From positions 620,001 through 684,000 of the forward strand of contig NZ_JAYKOT010000003.1 in the NCBI RefSeq assembly GCF_035481615.1: 64,000 nucleotides of DNA, read 5' to 3'. The notes under the pieces were generated by a model that saw only the letters and a list, made by a program, of their open reading frames with translations, made no database searches and had not been told where the DNA came from. The first letter of the stretch is position 1; each line of letters starts with the position of its first letter. Position numbers and translations under genes: made by a program. The stretch comes from Citroniella saccharovorans. Its GTDB lineage: Bacteria > Bacillota > Clostridia > Tissierellales > Peptoniphilaceae. Positions 7,715 to 16,838 of this stretch are shown here, piece after piece.

Positions 7715-10378
7715 ATGGATAAATTATATTTAATCGATGGATCATCGATGCTATATAGGGCTTTTTTTGCTATAAGAGATTTAAAAACTAAAACAGGCAT
7801 ACCAACTAATGCTCTTTACGGCTTTTTAAGAATGTTTTTTAAGATAAAAAAAGAATATGATATGAAATATGTGGCTGTAGCTTTTGATAGGAAAGAAAAA
7901 ACTATTAGAGCTGAATCTTATGATGCCTATAAGGCTAATAGAGAAAAAGCTCCAGATGAACTAAATATTCAATTTGGATTAATTAGAGACATATTAAATG
8001 ATATGGGAATTAAATTTTTCGATATGATTGGATATGAAGCAGATGATATTATAGGATCAATTTCCAAAAAATTTTCAGATAAGGGTCATGAGGTTATTAT
8101 TTTTACTGGTGATAAGGACTATCTTCAACTTGTAGATGAAAATATAACTGTCATGTATAACAAGAGGGGAATTTCTGAACTAGAAGAATATGATCTTAAA
8201 AAAATTAGGGAGAATTACGATCTAAATCCTAAAGATTTAATTGAATTAAAAGGGCTTATGGGAGATAAGTCTGATAATATTCCTGGTGTTTATGGAATTG
8301 GCGAAAAGACAGGTATTAAATTAGTTAAGGAATTTGGAAAAATTGAAAATATTTACGATAATTTAGATAATATATCTTCAAAATCTACAAAAAATAAGCT
8401 TGAGGGAAACTTAAAGACAGCCCTAATGAGTAGAGAACTTGGTAGAATTATTATAAATTTAGATTATTCTGATAACTTGGAAGACTATAAAATTTCCAAA
8501 ATAGATAAAGAGGAGATAATAAAAGATTTTGAAAATCTAGAATTTAATACTTTTTTAGAAGAATTAGACTTGACAAATCCTGAAGAAAATAATGGATCTG
8601 ATAGAAAATTAGATTTTGAAAAAATAGATAATTTAGAAGATTTTGAAAAAATTTTTAAATCAATTAAAGATGGATCTAGAACTTTTATGAATATTTTATT
8701 TGAAAATGAGGTATATACAAGGTCTAAACCCTTTGCGGTAAGTCTAAAGAAGGAAAAAGAGGATTTAGTTTATATATACTATCTAAAATCAAGTAAAGAT
8801 TTTTCGAATAAATATTTAGCTAGTTTTTTATCTAGTGAAAATATTGTAAAAATTTTTTATGATTCTAAGCCATGCCACTACGCCTTAATCAAAGAAAATA
8901 TAGATCTAAATTGTTATGAGGATATTTCAATAATGAGCTATCTAAATTCATCTAATAACTCTGGAAAATCATTAGATGAATATTTGAGTTTAGAATCCTA
9001 TCCCCTAACTAGCACTCTTAATTCTCTTATTGGAAGTGGAAAAAAGAAAAAGTCTTTAGACGAAATACCAAAAGCTGACTTAAATTTATATCTAGCTAGT
9101 TCGACTTTTTATTTAGAAGAGGCTTTTTATAGGGAAAATAAAATTCTGGAAGAGCTTGAACTTAGAGACTTATACAAAAATCTTGAACTACCACTTGTTA
9201 GGGTCCTAGCAAGTATGGAAGAAGAAGGATTTAAAGTTGACTCAAATATTTTAAATGAGATTAATAATAGAGCAAGTGAAAAGATTAAGGATTTGGAGAA
9301 GGAAATAATTGAAGATGCTGGCTATGAATTCAAAGTATCATCTCCTAAGCAAGTTGGAGAAGTTTTATTTGATAAACTTGGACTTCCAGTAATTAAAAAA
9401 ACAAAAACTGGCTATTCAACAGATATTAAGGTTTTAGAAAAGTTAATTGACAAACATGTTATTGTACAAAAAATAATAGACTATAGGTTCTATACAAAAT
9501 TAAAATCAACATATATAGACGGATTAATACCCTTAATTTCTGATGATGGAAAAATCCATACAACCTTTATGCAAAATGTAGCACAAACGGGGAGGCTTTC
9601 TTCAGTAAATCCGAATCTACAAAATATCCCTCAAAGAAGTGATTTAGCTAGGAAAATTAGAAAGGCGTTTATAGCAGGAGATAAAAGAGTTCTTGTTGAT
9701 AGTGATTATTCTCAAATTGAACTTAGGGTACTAGCTTCTCTTTCAGAAGACGAGAATATGATTAGTGCTTTTAAAGAAGGAGTAGATATTCATACAAAAA
9801 CAGCATCCGAAGTTTTTCATAAAGATCCTAAAGATGTAACGAGAGAGGAAAGAAGTCATGCTAAGGCAGTTAATTTTGGAATTATATATGGTCAAACTGA
9901 CTACGGACTTTCTGAAGAATTAAAGATTTCAAGGAAAGAAGCTAGAGAATATATTGATGGATACAAGGCTTCATACCCACAAATAAAAACATATATGGAT
10001 GAAATAGTTGAACTGGCAAAAGAAAAGGGATATTCGGAAACTATATTAGGAAGGAAAAGAGCCATTAGTGAGCTTCATTCTTCTAATTTTAATATAAGGT
10101 CTTTTGGGGAGAGAATGGCTTTAAACACACCAATCCAGGGATCAGCTGCAGATATAATCAAAAAAGCTATGCTTAATGTGTATAATAAATTAAAAGAAAA
10201 TGGACTAAAATCTAAGTTAATTTTACAGGTGCACGATGAGCTAATTGTGGAGACTTTTGAGGAAGAGCTGGATCAGGTAAAAAAAATTGTAAAAGAAGAA
10301 ATGGAAAATGTAATTAAATTAGAGGTTCAATTAATTGCTGATATAAGTATAGGTAAATCTTGGTATGACGCAAAATAA
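7715..10378 (+). CDS. polA: DNA polymerase I
   Basis: 887 residues, the usual length for a full PolA. Residues 1-290 are the 5'-3' flap exonuclease (start 'LYLIDGSSMLYRAFFAI', 'YEADDIIGS', 'GDKSDNIPGVYGIGEKT'). About 300-470 correspond to the 3'-5' exonuclease fold, but the Asp-x-Glu metal motif is not visible ('TFMNILFENE' stands where it is expected), so proofreading is probably lost, as in Bacillus-type PolA. The polymerase domain is complete, with motif A 'DSDYSQIELR' (D664), 'KAVNFGIIYG' and motif C 'HDELIVE' (D841). A GGGGGG ribosome site precedes ATG 7715. It functions in repair and Okazaki-fragment processing; coaE overlaps its end by 14 bases. Confidence 0.96.
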   Translation: MDKLYLIDGSSMLYRAFFAIRDLKTKTGIPTNALYGFLRMFFKIKKEYDMKYVAVAFDRKEKTIRAESYDAYKANREKAPDELNIQFGLIRDILNDMGIKFFDMIGYEADDIIGSISKKFSDKGHEVIIFTGDKDYLQLVDENITVMYNKRGISELEEYDLKKIRENYDLNPKDLIELKGLMGDKSDNIPGVYGIGEKTGIKLVKEFGKIENIYDNLDNISSKSTKNKLEGNLKTALMSRELGRIIINLDYSDNLEDYKISKIDKEEIIKDFENLEFNTFLEELDLTNPEENNGSDRKLDFEKIDNLEDFEKIFKSIKDGSRTFMNILFENEVYTRSKPFAVSLKKEKEDLVYIYYLKSSKDFSNKYLASFLSSENIVKIFYDSKPCHYALIKENIDLNCYEDISIMSYLNSSNNSGKSLDEYLSLESYPLTSTLNSLIGSGKKKKSLDEIPKADLNLYLASSTFYLEEAFYRENKILEELELRDLYKNLELPLVRVLASMEEEGFKVDSNILNEINNRASEKIKDLEKEIIEDAGYEFKVSSPKQVGEVLFDKLGLPVIKKTKTGYSTDIKVLEKLIDKHVIVQKIIDYRFYTKLKSTYIDGLIPLISDDGKIHTTFMQNVAQTGRLSSVNPNLQNIPQRSDLARKIRKAFIAGDKRVLVDSDYSQIELRVLASLSEDENMISAFKEGVDIHTKTASEVFHKDPKDVTREERSHAKAVNFGIIYGQTDYGLSEELKISRKEAREYIDGYKASYPQIKTYMDEIVELAKEKGYSETILGRKRAISELHSSNFNIRSFGERMALNTPIQGSAADIIKKAMLNVYNKLKENGLKSKLILQVHDELIVETFEEELDQVKKIVKEEMENVIKLEVQLIADISIGKSWYDAK

Positions 10379-10979
10379 TATAGTAACTGGTGAGATTGCT
10401 TCAGGTAAAAGTGAATTTTGTAAAATTCTAAGTAAATTAGGCTACAGTGTTTACTACGCTGATAAATATACTAAAATGCAGTACAATAAAGAAAATTTAA
10501 ATCAGTTAGAAAATATTTTTGAATTTAAAATTGATCTTTTAAATATTGATTATAGGAAGTTAAGAGAGATTATAGTTAATGATTCAAAAAAGAAAAGGAA
10601 ATTAGAAAAATTTTTATGGCCAAAAATTTTACTATCTATAAAAAAAGATATTGAAAAAGATAACAAAATACAGAAAAAAAAATTTTGCTTTATAGAAATT
10701 CCATTATACTTTGAAGCTAGAGATATAGTTGATAAGATTTTAACTCCTAATAAAATTATTTATATTAAAAGATCTTATGAAAGTAGACTAGAGGATTTGA
10801 TAAAAAGAGATAAGATTTCACCAAGGCTAGCTAAAAATCATATAGACACTTTAAAGTATGATTCAGAAAATTATAATAAAGTGGATTATATTATAGATAA
10901 TAATCTTGACTTAAATAGTCTTGAAAAAAAGGCTAAAAATATGATAAAATTACTTGAAACAGGTGAGGTGATTAAATGA
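10365..10979 (+). CDS. coaE: Dephospho-CoA kinase
   Basis: Last step of coenzyme A synthesis: phosphorylates the 3'-hydroxyl of dephospho-CoA. The 204-residue protein has the P-loop at 9-16 (GEIASGKS), the early 'YYADKYTK' corresponding to the usual 'DAD' acceptor motif, and 'FIEIPLYFEA' corresponding to 'DVPLLFE'. The C-terminal 'R...L.KRD' lid is present as 'SRLEDLIKRDKIS'. The P-loop differs from the usual GGIGSGKS and the protein is rather divergent, but order after polA is the common Firmicute arrangement. It overlaps polA by 14 bases and the next gene by 4. Confidence 0.85.
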   Translation: MTQNNIVTGEIASGKSEFCKILSKLGYSVYYADKYTKMQYNKENLNQLENIFEFKIDLLNIDYRKLREIIVNDSKKKRKLEKFLWPKILLSIKKDIEKDNKIQKKKFCFIEIPLYFEARDIVDKILTPNKIIYIKRSYESRLEDLIKRDKISPRLAKNHIDTLKYDSENYNKVDYIIDNNLDLNSLEKKAKNMIKLLETGEVIK

Positions 10980-11614
10980 AAGCTTTAAAAGCGTTTTTAA
11001 TTGGAATTTTATCTTTAGTATTTGTCCTATTTTTAATAAGCTTTGGTACAGTATTTTTTAAAACAACTACAATGAAAATTGAATATGAGGATTTAATTCA
11101 TAAATATGCTGAGGAGTATGATGTTGATGAGCTAATGATAGCTTCAATTATAAATGTGGAGTCTGGATTTGATAAAGACGCTCATTCACATATGGATGCA
11201 AAGGGACTTATGCAAATCGTAGATGAAACAGGAAAGTGGATTAGTGAGCAGCTTGGAGAAGATTATTCATTTGAAAAATTAGTTGATCCAGATATGAATA
11301 TAAGATATGGAACATATTATTATAAATACCTTTTAGATCATTTTCAAACTAAAGAATTGGCCTTGGCAGCTTATAACGGTGGAATTGGAAATGTTGAAAA
11401 GTGGTTAGAAGATGAAAATATTTCTCCTGATGGAGTGACTTTAAAAAATATTCCTTTTGAAGAAACTAAAAATTATGTAGAAAAAGTAGAAAATTCTTAT
11501 AATCAGTATTCATTATTTTATGGAGATCACATTCCAGAAGAAAATAATTCTAAAAACATAATGAAATTAGCATGGAAAAATTATAAAACTTTTCTAAAAG
11601 ATCTAGTTAAATAA
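10976..11614 (+). CDS. Membrane-anchored lytic transglycosylase (SLT domain)
   Basis: 212 residues: an N-terminal transmembrane anchor at about 5-28, then a soluble-lytic-transglycosylase (GH23) domain. The catalytic Glu is E62 in 'NVESGFD', followed by 'KGLMQIV' and the 'ALAAYNGGIGNV' motif. It cleaves peptidoglycan glycan strands outside the membrane. The start ATG overlaps the coaE stop (ATGA) with GAGGTG as ribosome site. The operon ends with a strong hairpin. This polA-coaE-slt order is seen in several Clostridia, which supports the assignment. Confidence 0.9.
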   Translation: MKALKAFLIGILSLVFVLFLISFGTVFFKTTTMKIEYEDLIHKYAEEYDVDELMIASIINVESGFDKDAHSHMDAKGLMQIVDETGKWISEQLGEDYSFEKLVDPDMNIRYGTYYYKYLLDHFQTKELALAAYNGGIGNVEKWLEDENISPDGVTLKNIPFEETKNYVEKVENSYNQYSLFYGDHIPEENNSKNIMKLAWKNYKTFLKDLVK

Positions 11615-11627
11615 CTAGGTCTTTTTT
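11597..11627 (+). terminator. Intrinsic terminator after polA operon
   Basis: Stem AGATCTAGTT/AACTAGGTCT with AAAT loop (one wobble) and T6; overlaps the stop codon of the transglycosylase gene. Confidence 0.85.
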
Positions 11628-11645
11628 ATTTTTATTTATTACTTC

Positions 11646-11673
11646 TTGAAAATATTTCTACTTATTATATAAT
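11646..11673 (+). promoter_or_regulatory. Promoter of tRNA-Leu(GAG) and probably of the rnf operon
   Basis: TTGAAA (11646-11651), 16-bp spacer, TATAAT (11668-11673), 16 bp before the mature tRNA 5' end. No other promoter or terminator is seen between the tRNA and rnfC. Confidence 0.75.
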
Positions 11674-11689
11674 AGAATATGTTAAAGAT

Positions 11690-11775
11690 GCAAAAGTGGT
11701 GGAATTGGTAGACACGCTACTTTGAGGGGGTAGTGAAGAATATTCATAGGGGTTCGAGTCCCCTCTTTTGCACCA
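11690..11775 (+). tRNA. tRNA-Leu (anticodon GAG)
   Basis: An 86-nt class II tRNA. Acceptor GCAAAAG pairs with CTTTTGC, followed by encoded ACCA. The anticodon stem CTACT/GGTAG encloses TTGAGGG, so the anticodon is GAG (reads CUC/CUU). D-arm TGGTGGAATTGGTAGACACG, long variable arm and GGTTCGAGTCC T-arm are all present. The tRNA end is only 24 bp before the rnfC ATG. Confidence 0.96.
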
Positions 11776-11799
11776 AATTTAAAAAAGGGAGGTAATAAA

Positions 11800-13119
11800 A
11801 TGTCAGAAGCTACATTTAGAGGTGGAGTACATATGCCAGATGGAAAGAGCCTTACTTCAAACAAAGAAGTTATTGAGGCTCTTAATCCAGATTCAGTTGT
11901 AGTAAGCTTGCAGCAACACATTGGTGCCGGCCTTGAAAGTTTAGTTAAGGTAGGAGACCATGTTTTAAAGGGCCAAAAAATTGGTGATAGCAAAGCTTTT
12001 CTTTCTGTACCTGTTCATTCACCTATATCTGGAGATGTAGTTAAGATTCTTGATATTACAACTCCATCAGGAGTTATGACTAAGGGAATTGAAATCAAGA
12101 ATGATTTTAAAGAGGAACTAGGATACGAGGAAACTAACAGGAATTATGAAAGTTTATCAAATAAGGAAATCCTAGATTTAATTAGAGAGAAAGGGCTAGT
12201 TGGACTTGGAGGAGCTGCTTTCCCAACACATATAAAACTTTCTCCACCAGATGATGTTAAGATTGATACAGTTATAGTTAATGGTGCAGAGTGTGAACCA
12301 TACTTAACTGCAGATCAGAAGATTATGGAACTTAAAGGTGATAGTTTAATCACAGGTTTAAAGATTGCAATGAAAGTTGTTGGAGCAAAAAATGGAATTA
12401 TTGCAATAGAATCCAATAAGCCAAAGGCAATAAAATTATTAAGTGAAAAGGCAGGTCAAACTAATAATATAAAGGTTGTATCTTTAAAACCAAAGTATCC
12501 ACAGGGGGATGAAAAGAGGATAATTGATGCAACTACTGGTAGAATAGTTCCTTCGGGAGCACTTCCTATGAATGTTGGTGTTGTTGTTGTAAATGCTTAT
12601 TCAACTGTTAAAATATATGAAGCTGTAGTAAAAAATTCTCCTCTTATTGAAAGAATTGTTACAGTAACAGGTGAGGGAGTTGTAAATCCTATCAATGTTT
12701 TAACTAAAGTTGGTGTAAGCCTTGGATATTTAATTGAAAAGGCAGGAGGATTTAATGGAGAGCCTGCTAAGGTTATTGTTGGTGGACCTATGATGGGTGA
12801 AGCTCAATTTTCGATAGATGCTCCAAGTGTTAAAGCAACAGGCGGAATTTTAGTAATTAACAAAGCAATGATTAAAGATGATATAGAACAAGCTTGTATA
12901 AGATGCGGTAAATGCGTTGATGTATGTCCTGTTTATTTGGAGCCTCCTACAATAGTTGGAGCTGTTAAAAATTCTAATTATGATATGTTAGCTAAGCTTC
13001 ATATTATGGACTGTATTGAGTGTGGAAGTTGTTCTTACATTTGTCCTTCAAAGAAGCCTATTTTAGCCACTATAAGAATTGGTAAAGGCGAAATAAGAAA
13101 GAAATCAAGGAGAAATTAA
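11800..13119 (+). CDS. rnfC: Rnf complex subunit C (ferredoxin:NAD+ oxidoreductase)
   Basis: Peripheral NADH/FMN-binding and iron-sulfur subunit of the Rnf complex, which couples reduced ferredoxin oxidation by NAD+ to Na+ or H+ export. The 439 residues contain the NuoF-like flavin/NADH fold ('GLVGLGGAAFPTHIKLSPP', 'NGAECEPYLTADQ'), an SLBB region, and two 4Fe-4S motifs: C366-x2-C369-x2-C372-x3-C376 and C405-x2-C408-x2-C411-x3-C415. The start follows GGGAGG. It heads a six-gene operon C-D-G-E-A-B, the order seen in clostridia and acetogens. The RnfC core lacks the long C-terminal repeats of proteobacterial RnfC. Confidence 0.96.
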   Translation: MSEATFRGGVHMPDGKSLTSNKEVIEALNPDSVVVSLQQHIGAGLESLVKVGDHVLKGQKIGDSKAFLSVPVHSPISGDVVKILDITTPSGVMTKGIEIKNDFKEELGYEETNRNYESLSNKEILDLIREKGLVGLGGAAFPTHIKLSPPDDVKIDTVIVNGAECEPYLTADQKIMELKGDSLITGLKIAMKVVGAKNGIIAIESNKPKAIKLLSEKAGQTNNIKVVSLKPKYPQGDEKRIIDATTGRIVPSGALPMNVGVVVVNAYSTVKIYEAVVKNSPLIERIVTVTGEGVVNPINVLTKVGVSLGYLIEKAGGFNGEPAKVIVGGPMMGEAQFSIDAPSVKATGGILVINKAMIKDDIEQACIRCGKCVDVCPVYLEPPTIVGAVKNSNYDMLAKLHIMDCIECGSCSYICPSKKPILATIRIGKGEIRKKSRRN

Positions 13120-13120
13120 A

Positions 13121-14074
13121 ATGGAAAATATTGAAAAGAAAGAAACGCTAGTTTTAAATAATCTTCTTATTGGTTCTTCTTCACCTCATGTAAGAAGTAG
13201 TGAAACCGTTCAAAGAATTATGCTTGATGTTATTATTGCACTTATTCCAACATCAATAGCAAGTGTTTATTTTTTTGGATTAAGAGCTTTACTATTAATT
13301 ATTGTAACTTGCATCGCTGCTGTTGTATCTGAAGCTTTGTGCCAAAAAATGTTTAAAAGACCAGTTACAGTTTATGATTTATCTGCTGTTGTTACTGGAA
13401 TGATATTAGCACTTAATTTACCAGTTACTTTTCCTTTATGGAAGGCTGCACTTGGGGCTGTTTTTGCCATAGTAGTTGTAAAGCAGTTTTTCGGTGGTCT
13501 TGGTTCAAACTTTATGAATCCCGCACTAGCAGCTAGAGCTATGCTTCTTGCATCTTTTGGGAAAGAAATGTCTAATTTTACTAAACCACTTACAGATATG
13601 GTTTCTCAAGCAACACCTCTTGCAGGCGGTGAGATTCCAAGCAATTTAGATTTATTTTTAGGAAATGTTGGTGGATCAATTGGAGAAGTTAGTAAGCTAG
13701 CTATATTAATTGGAGCTTGCTATTTATTAGTTAGGAGAGTTATTGATATTAAAATACCTCTTATTTATATATTAACTACATTTGTTTTATCATTTATATT
13801 TGAAAAAAGCTTAGATGGAGCAATTTTTCAAATTTTAGCTGGTGGACTAATTTTTGGTGCATTTTTTATGGCAACAGATTATGCAACAACACCAATTAAC
13901 CCACTTGGACAAATTATTTTTGCCATTGGATGCGGAGTACTTACAACTATAATAAGGCAATTTGGTGGTTATCCAGAAGGGGTTAGTTTTTCAATTATAA
14001 TTATGAATATTTGTGTACCACTTATCGAAAAATATACTATGAGAAAGACATTTGGAACAGGAGGTAGCAAATAA
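13121..14074 (+). CDS. rnfD: Rnf complex subunit D
   Basis: Integral membrane subunit carrying covalently bound FMN. 317 residues with about nine to ten hydrophobic segments and the family stretch 'GGLGSNFMNPALAARAMLLASF' at about 125-146. The flavin-attachment threonine is probably T165 in 'VSQATPLAGG'; the usual motif is S/D-G-A-T, so the Gln in place of Gly is a variation worth noting. The gene starts one base after rnfC and its stop overlaps the rnfG start. Confidence 0.95.
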   Translation: MENIEKKETLVLNNLLIGSSSPHVRSSETVQRIMLDVIIALIPTSIASVYFFGLRALLLIIVTCIAAVVSEALCQKMFKRPVTVYDLSAVVTGMILALNLPVTFPLWKAALGAVFAIVVVKQFFGGLGSNFMNPALAARAMLLASFGKEMSNFTKPLTDMVSQATPLAGGEIPSNLDLFLGNVGGSIGEVSKLAILIGACYLLVRRVIDIKIPLIYILTTFVLSFIFEKSLDGAIFQILAGGLIFGAFFMATDYATTPINPLGQIIFAIGCGVLTTIIRQFGGYPEGVSFSIIIMNICVPLIEKYTMRKTFGTGGSK

Positions 14075-14658
14075 TGAAAGAAATGAAAACTTTAGCTTTA
14101 AGACTATTTATTATTACAGCATTTGCAGCCTTTATTTTATCTCTTGTCAACAATTTTACTAGTCCAGTTATTGCCGATAGAAGAGCCAAAGAACTTGAAG
14201 AATCTTTAAGACTTGCTTACTCAGATGCTGATGAAATTGTAAAAGATGATGAGAGTGAGGTTAGTTCACTATTGGAAAAGACTGAAAACTCTGCCGTAAA
14301 AGAAGTTTTTAAATGTTCAAAAAATGGTGAAACTACTGGATATGTATATAGAGTTGTATCCAAGCGTGGATATGGTGGAAGCATTGAGTTTATTGTAGGA
14401 ATTGAAAATAGTGGAGAAACTACAGGTTTTAAAGTTTTATCTTCTCAAGAAACTCCAGGCTTTGGTAAAAAAGCTGAGGAAGAAGCGTTTGAAGAAGGGG
14501 TTAAAGAAAACAACGTAAATTCCGGAGAGCTTGTAGCTGCTGAAAATCCTTCAACTGATACAGATATTCAAGGAATTTCTGGAGCAACTATTTCTACAAA
14601 TTGTATTCTTAGAGGGTTAAATGCTGCTGCCAATGTTCATAAAGGATTAGTAAAGTAG
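14074..14658 (+). CDS. rnfG: Rnf complex subunit G
   Basis: Membrane-anchored flavoprotein subunit on the outer face of the membrane. 194 residues: one N-terminal transmembrane helix (about 8-27), then the FMN-binding domain with the covalent attachment motif SGAT (T172) in 'GISGATIST'. 'SSQETPGFGKKA' is another conserved stretch. The start codon overlaps the rnfD stop (TAATG), implying coupled translation. Confidence 0.95.
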   Translation: MKEMKTLALRLFIITAFAAFILSLVNNFTSPVIADRRAKELEESLRLAYSDADEIVKDDESEVSSLLEKTENSAVKEVFKCSKNGETTGYVYRVVSKRGYGGSIEFIVGIENSGETTGFKVLSSQETPGFGKKAEEEAFEEGVKENNVNSGELVAAENPSTDTDIQGISGATISTNCILRGLNAAANVHKGLVK

Positions 14659-14667
14659 GAGGAATAT

Positions 14668-15285
14668 ATGAAAAAGATATTTTTAGATGGTATTTTTAAA
14701 AACAATCCAGTAATTGTTCAGCTTGTCGGACTATGTTCAGTACTTGCTATTACTACAACTGTTACAAATGCACTTGGTATGGGAGCGGCTGTTATTTTTG
14801 TACTTACAGGTTCCAACTTAGTAATTTCACTACTTAGAAATTTCATTCCAGACAAAGTAAGAATTCCTGCATATATTGTAATTATTGCAACTTTTGTAAC
14901 TCTTATCCAAATGCTAATGGAAGCTTATTTATCAAGCTTATATTCTTCTTTGGGGATTTTTATTCCGCTTATAGTAGTTAACTGTATTATTCTTGCAAGA
15001 GCAGAATCTTTTGCTTCAAAAAATGGTGTTTTAGCTTCTATAGTTGACGGACTAGGTAATGCCATTGGATATACCTTTGCTGTTGTTATAGTTGCAACCA
15101 TTCGTGAACTTTTTGGCTCAGGTACTATCTTAGGACTTAGAATAATTCCTGAAGAATTTATCATTCCAATTTTCACACAAGCACCATTTGCATTTATTAT
15201 TCTTGGAATAATTATAGCTGTATTTAATAATATTAGTAAAAAAAGAAAGTTGAAAGAATTAAAGGAGGAAGCTTCTCGTGGATAA
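14668..15285 (+). CDS. rnfE: Rnf complex subunit E
   Basis: Integral membrane subunit of the RnfA/E (NqrD/E) family, 205 residues with six hydrophobic helices. Conserved 'NNPVIVQLVGLCSVLAITTT' at the start and 'PLIVVNCIILARAESFASKNG' in the middle are typical; the 'NC' cysteine takes part in the membrane-embedded iron-sulfur site known for this family. AGGAGG-type ribosome site before ATG 14668. The last codons overlap rnfA by 8 bases. Confidence 0.95.
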   Translation: MKKIFLDGIFKNNPVIVQLVGLCSVLAITTTVTNALGMGAAVIFVLTGSNLVISLLRNFIPDKVRIPAYIVIIATFVTLIQMLMEAYLSSLYSSLGIFIPLIVVNCIILARAESFASKNGVLASIVDGLGNAIGYTFAVVIVATIRELFGSGTILGLRIIPEEFIIPIFTQAPFAFIILGIIIAVFNNISKKRKLKELKEEASRG

Positions 15286-15853
15286 TTTATTTGGAATAAT
15301 CATTGGTTCAATTTTTGTAAATAACTTCGTTCTTGCCCAATTCCTTGGAATTTGTCCAGTTCTTGGAGTTTCTCAAAAAACTGAAACAGCTTTTGGTATG
15401 GGCTTAGCAGTTACATTTGTAATTACTATGGCTTCTGTAATCACTTATTTTATTCAAAAATTAATACTTGATACGTTAGGACTTCAATATTTGCAAACCA
15501 TAGTTTTTATTCTTGTAATTGCTACTTTGGTACAATTTATTGAAATGGTAATTAAGAAAACATCTCCTAACTTATATAATGCTCTTGGAGTTTATTTACC
15601 ACTTATTACTACTAACTGCGTAGTTTTAGGGGTTGCGATTTTAAATATTGAAGCAGAATATAATTTATTAGAAGTTATTGGAAATGCTTTAGGAGCATCA
15701 ATTGGTTTTATAATCGCAATTGTTTTACTTGCTTCAATCAGAGAAAAATTGGAAAATGCACCAATTCCAGAAGCTTTAAAAGGAGTTCCTGCAGCCTTAT
15801 TTACAATTGGTTTAATGTCAATTGCATTTATGGGATTTAAGGGACTAGTATAG
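15278..15853 (+). CDS. rnfA: Rnf complex subunit A
   Basis: Partner of RnfE and paralogous to it: 191 residues, six hydrophobic helices, 'NNFVLAQFLGICPVLGVS' and 'PLITTNCVVLGVAI' matching the two conserved half-motifs. It starts at GTG 15278 with GGAGG upstream inside the end of rnfE. Together A and E form the pseudo-symmetric core that passes electrons across the membrane. Confidence 0.95.
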   Translation: MDNLFGIIIGSIFVNNFVLAQFLGICPVLGVSQKTETAFGMGLAVTFVITMASVITYFIQKLILDTLGLQYLQTIVFILVIATLVQFIEMVIKKTSPNLYNALGVYLPLITTNCVVLGVAILNIEAEYNLLEVIGNALGASIGFIIAIVLLASIREKLENAPIPEALKGVPAALFTIGLMSIAFMGFKGLV

Positions 15854-15862
15854 GAGGAATTA

Positions 15863-16711
15863 ATGGATAATTTACAAACAATATTAGTACCAGTATTGGT
15901 ACTTGGAGGACTAGGTTTAGTTTTTGCTATTCTATTATCTTATGCATCTAAAGTTTTTCACGTTGCTGTAGATAGGAAAGTTGCAGAAGTTAGAACAGCT
16001 TTACCTGGAGCAAACTGTGGTGCTTGTGGTTTTCCCGGATGTGATGGTTTAGCTGAAGCAATTGCAAAAGGTAAAGCTCCAGTTAATGCATGTCCAATAG
16101 GAGGAGCACCACTAGCTGAAAAGCTCTCCGTAATTATGGGAGCAGAACTTGTTACTTCTGATAAGGAAGTTGCTGTAGTAAAATGTCAAGGTGACAAAAA
16201 CAAGGCAAAAGATAAATATGAATATGTAGGACAGTTTGATTGTAGAGCTATTAATAATATTCAAAATGGAAATAAAGCATGCTCTTATGGATGCCTTGGT
16301 GGAGCAAGTTGTCAAAAAGTATGTCAATTTGATGCTATAGACATGGTTAATGGGATTGCAGTTATTGATAAGGAAAAGTGTACTGCTTGTAGAGCTTGTA
16401 TTGACACTTGTCCTAAAGAACTCATTGAATTAGTTCCTTATAAAATGCTAGCTTTTGTAAAATGCAAATCACATGACAAGGGAGCTGCTGTTAGGAAATC
16501 TTGCTCTATCGGATGTATCGGATGTAAAATTTGTGAAAAACAATATCCTGAGGGATTTGTTGTTGAAGATAATCTAGCTAGGGCTATATATGATCCAAAT
16601 AATGTAGATATGGAAAAGTTAAATCTTGCAATTTCTAAATGTCCTACAAAATGTATTTTCCCTGGACAAGCTATTGAGCCAGCTAAAGCAACAGATGTTG
16701 TTAGTGCTTAA
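15863..16711 (+). CDS. rnfB: Rnf complex subunit B
   Basis: Ferredoxin-accepting subunit. 282 residues: N-terminal helix (6-28), a 4Fe-4S domain with C52, C55, C60 and C77 ('GANCGACGFPGCDG...ACP'), then several ferredoxin-type motifs ('CSYGCLGGASCQKVC', 'CTACRACIDTCP', 'CSIGCIGCKICEKQYP', final 'CPTKC'). This multi-cluster form is typical of anaerobes that couple ferredoxin to Rnf. One incomplete motif ends in KQYP rather than CP. Last gene of the rnf operon, followed by a long hairpin. Confidence 0.95.
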   Translation: MDNLQTILVPVLVLGGLGLVFAILLSYASKVFHVAVDRKVAEVRTALPGANCGACGFPGCDGLAEAIAKGKAPVNACPIGGAPLAEKLSVIMGAELVTSDKEVAVVKCQGDKNKAKDKYEYVGQFDCRAINNIQNGNKACSYGCLGGASCQKVCQFDAIDMVNGIAVIDKEKCTACRACIDTCPKELIELVPYKMLAFVKCKSHDKGAAVRKSCSIGCIGCKICEKQYPEGFVVEDNLARAIYDPNNVDMEKLNLAISKCPTKCIFPGQAIEPAKATDVVSA

Positions 16712-16748
16712 CTAGTATCAATTTTTAAAAGATTATTATAACTATAAT

Positions 16749-16789
16749 TTAAGCTTTTTCTATCTTATGATAGGAAAAGCTTACTTTTA
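16749..16789 (+). terminator. Terminator after rnf operon
   Basis: Long stem TAAGCTTTT-CTATC / GATAG-AAAAGCTTA with TTAT loop (small internal mismatch), followed by a weak T-rich tail. Confidence 0.65.
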
Positions 16790-16838
16790 TATAAATTTTT
16801 AGATAAAAATTTTTTTTGAAAATGATGGAGGAGAGAGT

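Noticed and set aside
11682..11993. Minus-strand ORF over tRNA-Leu(GAG) and rnfC
   Set aside because: It overlaps a tRNA and the well supported rnfC start; a shadow frame.
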